From: Flammulina velutipes
Lineage: Eukaryota > Basidiomycota > Agaricomycetes > Agaricales > Physalacriaceae
Reading direction: 5' to 3'
Length of the DNA stretch: 64,000 bases
Assembly (NCBI GenBank): GCA_011800155.1
Contig: CM022369.1
Span: forward strand, 2,170,001 to 2,234,000
In this document: positions 59,231 to 64,000 of the stretch, one piece after another
Position numbering within the stretch: the first letter of the stretch is position 1
Layout of the letters: each line of letters begins with the position of its first letter
Notes under the pieces: model-generated
The model's database searches: none
The model's input: the letters and a program-made list of their open reading frames with translations, nothing else
What the model was told of the DNA's origin: nothing
Made by a program: the position numbers and the translations under genes

Positions 59231-61478
59231 ATGTCCGCCGAGTCACTTCGGGCTCCCCGTAGCGAGTACCGTCGACGCTCGTGTGACGACCTATTATCTG
59301 GCAACGACGAGTACGAGAGTGACCACGGCCCAGCAGAAGCAGACGGTATCCTTGGCACAAGCAACAGCGAATACCATGACGAGGACCTCCCTCCGGCTCG
59401 CCCTCGCAAACGCCTTGAGCCAGCAGCACTGAAGCGTCGTGCTTTTTTCATCAGAACTATTGCTCTCCTCTGTGCTTGTTGCTTGAGTGTTGGCAGCCAC
59501 TAGTACGCTCAAATTATTCCTCCCTAGAGTGGTATCCTAACTTGAATGTCGTTACTAGTGCCTCATACGTGCTTGGTCCACTCAAGAGTCGCATCTCTCG
59601 GGAACTCGGGACGTCGCACACCGAGTTCAGTCTCTTAATCTCCGCATTCAGTCTAAACAGCACTTGGACACCGTTACTGGGCGGAATTCTAGCCAGCACG
59701 ATGGGCACCACCTTTACGAGCATCCTCGCAACCGGAATCATCCTGACTGGTATGACCTCGTCATGATGATCAACCTCCGAACTGAGAGCCTCTTTGACAG
59801 GTCAGATCATTCTACTCATCGGGGACATCATGGGTAGTATTCGAATCATGGCTCTCGGTATGTTTATCTTTGGTCTCGGGGTCAGCCCAGTTGCCGTGGT
59901 GCAAGAAACGATCATCGTCCGGTTCTTCAAGTCGCATGGTCTCGGAGTGTCCATGGCATTTGGCCTCATTGTTGGCAAAGGCGCCTCGTTTGTATCAGCT
60001 AGAACTTCGTATCCATTGACTCAATGGCTCGGACCGCGTGCACCATTCTACGCTGCGACAATACTTGCGGCGATGTCCGTTATTGTCAACTTGATATACA
60101 TTGCGGCATCGAAATGGCTCGTAGATGGAGCCGGCGCCGAACTTGAGGCTACGGACATCACCGAAGAGGCGCGCCGACGTTCAATTGTCAACGTGTCGGA
60201 AGCAGAAGCACTCGAGAAAGTTGCCGCGAAACGAAGGGTTAACTTCAGAGAGATCACCAAGCTGGGTGACGTGTTTTGGGCGTAAGTCATCTTCTCATTG
60301 TCCAGCTGATTGATTTCTCACACGAAATAGCTATGTTGGACTGAACGTGTTGTGTGGCACCATCTGGTCACCATTCACCCACCTTGCTGCGTGAGTATCG
60401 CATACCTACCTCACGAGCCTCGATCGTTGACCGAATTCCTAGCAATATCATAGAGAATCGCTATAGTCTTTCAGAGCAAGATGCTGCGAACCAAGCATCT
60501 TATTTGCTGGCTGGGAGTCTAATCTTCTACCCCATCGTAAGGGTTACTTTCAATGACACCGGCAGCTTGCGCTGATATTTCGAGCAGTGCGGATTCCTCG
60601 TGGACCGCTTCAAGCATCGTCCCATTGTCATCCAGCTGTTGTTGCTTTCTTCTTGCCTGACATTGACTGCATACTCCTGGCTCGCGCTGCCCGTTTCCTG
60701 GACCGAGACAGCTAAGCCAGCCATTGTTGCATTTGCGTTTGGACATGGTTTCTCTCCTCGTACGGATCCTTTTGCTGCATCCCAAGAAGCACGCTGACAC
60801 TCGAATAGTTCTTCTGGTGGTTCTCGTGCCTAAGATAGTCCCTTTGAAGTATGTTTCCACTGCGCTGGGAGTGCATAAAAGTGTATGTATATTCATCTTT
60901 TCCCGACTAAATGACTATCTAACACTCAACGTTAGCTGGAACAAACAGGTTCTACCATCTTCCAAACTGTCGCCGGACTAGCATTGGATATGCACAGCAA
61001 AAAGGACAAGATTCCCAAAGGCAATACAGCCGCCCTCCAGCATCTCCTAAACATCTTCCTCATCCTTAACATCTTCCAACTTCTCAGCATTGTTTGCCTT
61101 GCATGGCTGCAACGCCAGAAAGACGTGGCAATGGCCAAAGCTGCAGAAGTGTACCGTCGTTCTACTTCGCTCGCGCTGTCGCGTAGCCGATCTCCGGAAG
61201 GACGTCGCAGGAAATCTGTTGATGGGCGGGCTCCTTCATCCCATTCTCAAGCTGAGCAGGAACAACCACTCCTCGAAGCGTCGAGTTCTCAACGACGCTA
61301 CTCCGCTGCTGGGTCCGGAATCAGGTTGTCAAGAGATGAAGTGAACGCTCGTGCAGAGCAAAAGCGTGGGGAGGTGTTCGTAACGATGTGCGCCTCGCTG
61401 ATCTTATTCGCATGGGTGCTATTCTTGGGAACGGCGTGGTTCAGGCTGGGTCGCAAGTCGAGTGACGCGCCCACATAA
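59231..61478 (+). CDS. MFS transporter, MFSD1-like
   Basis: A multi-exon gene for roughly 620 residues. A cytosolic N-terminus of about 75 residues precedes twelve probable spans. Typical segments are TIALLCACCLSVGSHYASYV, LGPLKSRISRELGTSHTEFS, MFIFGLGVSPVAVVQETIIV, GFLVDRFKHRPIVIQL (an A-like loop motif DRFKHR) and VVLVPKIVPLKYVSTALGVH. A long Ser/Arg-rich loop (SRSRSPEGRRRKS) sits before the last span. The KSRISRELGTSHTEFSLL block resembles the MFSD1 group, in animals a lysosomal dipeptide exporter; a vacuolar or other substrate in fungi is not established. Its promoter holds GATA and CCAAT sites and it is divergent from the FMO gene. Confidence 0.82.
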
Positions 61479-61803
61479 TGATAATGTGTATATGTACGAA
61501 TCAGTTTCGCGGAAGCCATTGCAAAATACAACAATGATTTAATGAAGAATACCACTGCAATTATCTTGTATATAAGTGCTTGACATGGATGTATTGTGCC
61601 TATATCACGAATATCGATATGTGGCGCATCTGTCACGTAACATCACGCGTCGGCATTTGCCGGGTGAAACTGTACAGTTGTTTCCCAGGCTCCAAATGTT
61701 GGGCAAATGATCGCGGTGGGCGTCGCCGTCGACATCAAATCCAAAGGTGAGCTCAAAATTATGCTCTTCGTCGTCGTGCTCACCGTCTCCCAGCCGCCGC
61801 AAC
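61479..61803. other. Spacer upstream of eL15 gene
   Basis: A 325-bp stretch with the 3' end of the MFS transcript and the promoter of the eL15 gene. No TATA box or other gene is clear. Confidence 0.45.
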
Positions 61804-62617
61804 ATGGGTGGATACAAATACGTGACTGAGTTGTACAAGAAGAAGCAGTCTGATGTCCTCAGATTCCTCTTCCGTGTTCGGTGAGTTTTATCTTGCATTC
61901 AGCGAATGATATGAACTTAACAAACTGTAAAGTTGCTGGGAGTACCGCCAACTGAACGTTATCCACCGTGCTTCCCGTCCCTCCCGCCCTGACAAGGCCC
62001 GCCGTCTCGGTTACAAAGCCAAGCAAGGATATGTCGTCTACCGTATCCGTGTTCGCAGGGGTAACCGCAAAAAGCCTGTGCCCAAGGGTGCGTCAATCCT
62101 TTCTACCCTTCCTGCGACATATCTCAATAATCCACAGGTGCCACCTACGGTAAACCCGTCCGCCAGGGTGTCAACCACCTCAAGTTCCAGCGTAGTTTGA
62201 GGAGCACTGCTGAAGAGCGTGTTGGCCGACGATGCGGAAACTTGCGTGTGCTTAACTCCTACTGGGTAAACCAGGATGGTGTCTACAAGTACTACGAAGT
62301 TATCCTCGTGGATCCCAACCACAAAGCTGTAAGCCTGATCTCCCCGCGCCTTACATTACCTTCTTAACAATTGTTTCTCAGATCCGCCGGGATCCCAGAA
62401 TCAACTGGATCGTTAACCCCGTACACACTCGTCGTGAAGCTCGCGGCTTGACCGCCATCGGCAAAAAGGTGGGTTCAATTGTGCATGTCATATATTATCT
62501 CGGACTTAGGAAACTTTGCAGAATCGTGGCTTGGGCAAGGGTCATCTTCACAACCACGCTCCGGCACGGTCCACATGGAAGAGACACAACACTCTCAGCC
62601 TCCGTCGCTACCGGTAG
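61804..62617 (+). CDS. RPL15: 60S ribosomal protein eL15 (RPL15)
   Basis: Five exons (introns 61881-61932, 62088-62137, 62329-62381, 62469-62521) give 201 residues. The protein reads [60 protein letters not shown] and ends [10 protein letters not shown]. It is an almost invariant eukaryotic protein of the large ribosomal subunit. The first residues are slightly different from the usual MGAYKY. Nothing odd is seen. Confidence 0.97.
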
Positions 62618-62855
62618 ACGTGTTGTTTTTTGTACTGTTGTCTTATGCTACATCATGCTATGTAACATGCCCTGCGAATTATTTGGAGATAAATCTAGTC
62701 GTGTAGAACATGAAACTGCAAGACGAAAGTACTGCGGTAGATCAGATGAGCCATGCAGCGAAAACGTGCCCTCACCATTTTGATGCTGGGCAGTGGCACC
62801 CTTGGCCGTCATATAAGTTGCTTAAACGTATACAATCACGACTAATTCACGACCC

Positions 62856-64000
62856 ATGCTTCACGAACTACCCTTCTACGTACTTGTCCTGCTCGCCTTC
62901 GAGCCCTCATGCACGGCGCATCCTAATCCAACCTCCGGATGGTTGGACACTCCGAATCGCTGGCTTTCCTCCCTCTCTCGCCGTTCTTCAGACATACCTG
63001 GGGAGCTGGAGAGGCGCCAGAACACCAATTTTGAAGTCAATCCAGACAACTCCACGTTTATCTGGATTTTGCAAGACGACTACTCCGGGGATACTTTCTT
63101 CGAGTGCGTCTTTATTATTCGCCATACGACGCCACACTAATGCTTACTATAGCAAGTTTGGTTTTTATGACGGCGACGATCCCACTCAGTATGCGTCCTT
63201 TATTTCCTAATCTGCGCGTCTAACTTCGATTTGTATAGTGGTAGCGTCAAGTACGATCACGTTCCATTTGCGTCCGTTTCCCACCGTTGATTCTTGCTCC
63301 TAGCTATGTAAACCGTGAAGATGCATTTGCCAGAGGATTGGCATACGTAGGCGATGGCGGAGAGGCCATTATCAAGGGAGACAACACGACATGGTTGCCA
63401 GAGGGCACGTACCGCGACAGGCAAGATGACGATGATGATCCATCTCACGCGCCGTATACTCATCCTGATCAAACAGTGTGCGCATCTCAACTTATGCCCA
63501 GTACAACACTGGTCTCTTCATCCTCGATCTTAACCATGCGCCGTGGGGCTGTGGTGCGTTTTTTTTTTTGTTTTTAGTTGTTTTGTCCAACCAATCCTCA
63601 AACTTGTTAGGTATATGGCCCGCTTTTTGGACACTGGGCAGTGGCCCATGGCCCTATGTGTGTATTATCTTTCTCTTTTCATATCTCCATTCACATGTTA
63701 TCATTCTAGTCGGGAGAAATTGATATTATTGAGGGCGTGCACGATAATGAACACAACCAAGTTGCATGGCACACAGGTCCAGGTTAGACTCTTTCACGTC
63801 TCTTTTATTCAATCAATCTCATCGCAATTTGTAGACTGCTATTTGAACCCCAATGCTAGCTTTTCTGGGACGGTTGTCGTAAGTCTGATCTGGTGTTGTG
63901 GAAACGGCGTCTCATCGAGTTCTTCAGCAACACGACGGGGCGAATAACACAGTTTGCGACGGCACTGTCAACTACAACTCTGGATGCGGGGTCATTCAAT
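62856..64000 (+). CDS. GH16 endo-beta-glucanase (laminarinase-like), 3' truncated
   Basis: The 5' part of a multi-exon gene cut by the window edge. A signal peptide (MLHELPFYVLVLLAFEPSCT) is followed by a propeptide and the catalytic domain FIWILQDDYSGDTFFDKFGF, DPTHGSVNYVNREDAFARGL, HAPWGCGIWPAFWTLGSGPW and the GH16 active-site motif GEIDIIEG (ExDxxE, codons at 63716-63733). GH16 enzymes of this type hydrolyse beta-1,3 or mixed beta-1,3-1,4/1,6 glucans; in mushrooms they remodel the fungal wall or degrade plant glucan. The visible sequence ends in the region after QHDGANNTVCDGTVNYNSG. No frame breaks are seen. Confidence 0.92.

Noticed and set aside
1..64000. tRNA genes, CRISPR arrays, transposon ends
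   Set aside because: Reading by eye I found no A/B-box pair with a cloverleaf, no regularly spaced repeats, and no inverted repeats flanking a transposase. A tRNAscan or repeat search could still find weak cases.

Overview
The window is nuclear DNA of a filamentous fungus, most likely a mushroom-forming basidiomycete (Agaricomycetes). Nearly every gene is split by GT-AG introns of about 45-56 nt. A FunK1-type fungal kinase with a decayed copy, a CPL1-like secreted protein and a basidiomycete-type GH16 laminarinase also point there. There is no operon structure, CRISPR array or recognisable transposon. Gene coordinates below run from start codon to stop codon and include introns. For many genes I worked out the splice sites by hand, and the exon sums come out as whole codons.

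Layout. 1-3.1 kb: a broken FunK1 copy beside an apparently intact FunK1 kinase. 3.7-10.3 kb: a NIPA-like Mg transporter and a DENN-domain protein. 10.6-22.1 kb: one giant VPS13 lipid-transfer gene on the minus strand. 22.8-30.6 kb: an unidentified 149-residue protein, eIF2D, a fatty-acid elongase and a C2/RasGAP protein. 30.9-35.3 kb: AP-2 alpha and epsilon-COP, head to head. 35.5-44.2 kb: a two-dsRBD DEAH helicase, HscB, a dysferlin/peroxin-domain protein, DPH7 and a hexose-6-phosphate epimerase. 44.2-45.9 kb: a 1.8 kb stretch with no convincing gene. 46-48.1 kb: the PP2A scaffold subunit. 48.7-50.9 kb: two adjacent TATA-driven genes for secreted proteins. 51-55.7 kb: a UPF0132-type membrane protein, ribosomal protein eS24, Arp1, an orphan type I membrane protein and a small SVIP-like Cdc48/p97 cofactor. 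55.9-61.5 kb: a flavin monooxygenase and an MFS transporter, divergent across a 1.1 kb spacer that carries a GATA/CCAAT cluster. 61.8-64 kb: ribosomal protein eL15 and the 5' part of a GH16 glucanase cut by the window edge.

Most of the content is housekeeping, with a strong membrane-trafficking flavour (DENN, VPS13, AP-2, COPI, Arp1/dynactin, SVIP-like). I see no evidence that these genes form one pathway cluster. The most interesting items are the SVIP-like protein with an exact p97-binding motif, the CCAAT + ATCAGATAA arrangement upstream of the MFS gene, two GC-AG introns, a stop-free 51-nt intron in the helicase, very short bidirectional promoters, and a few small orphan genes.
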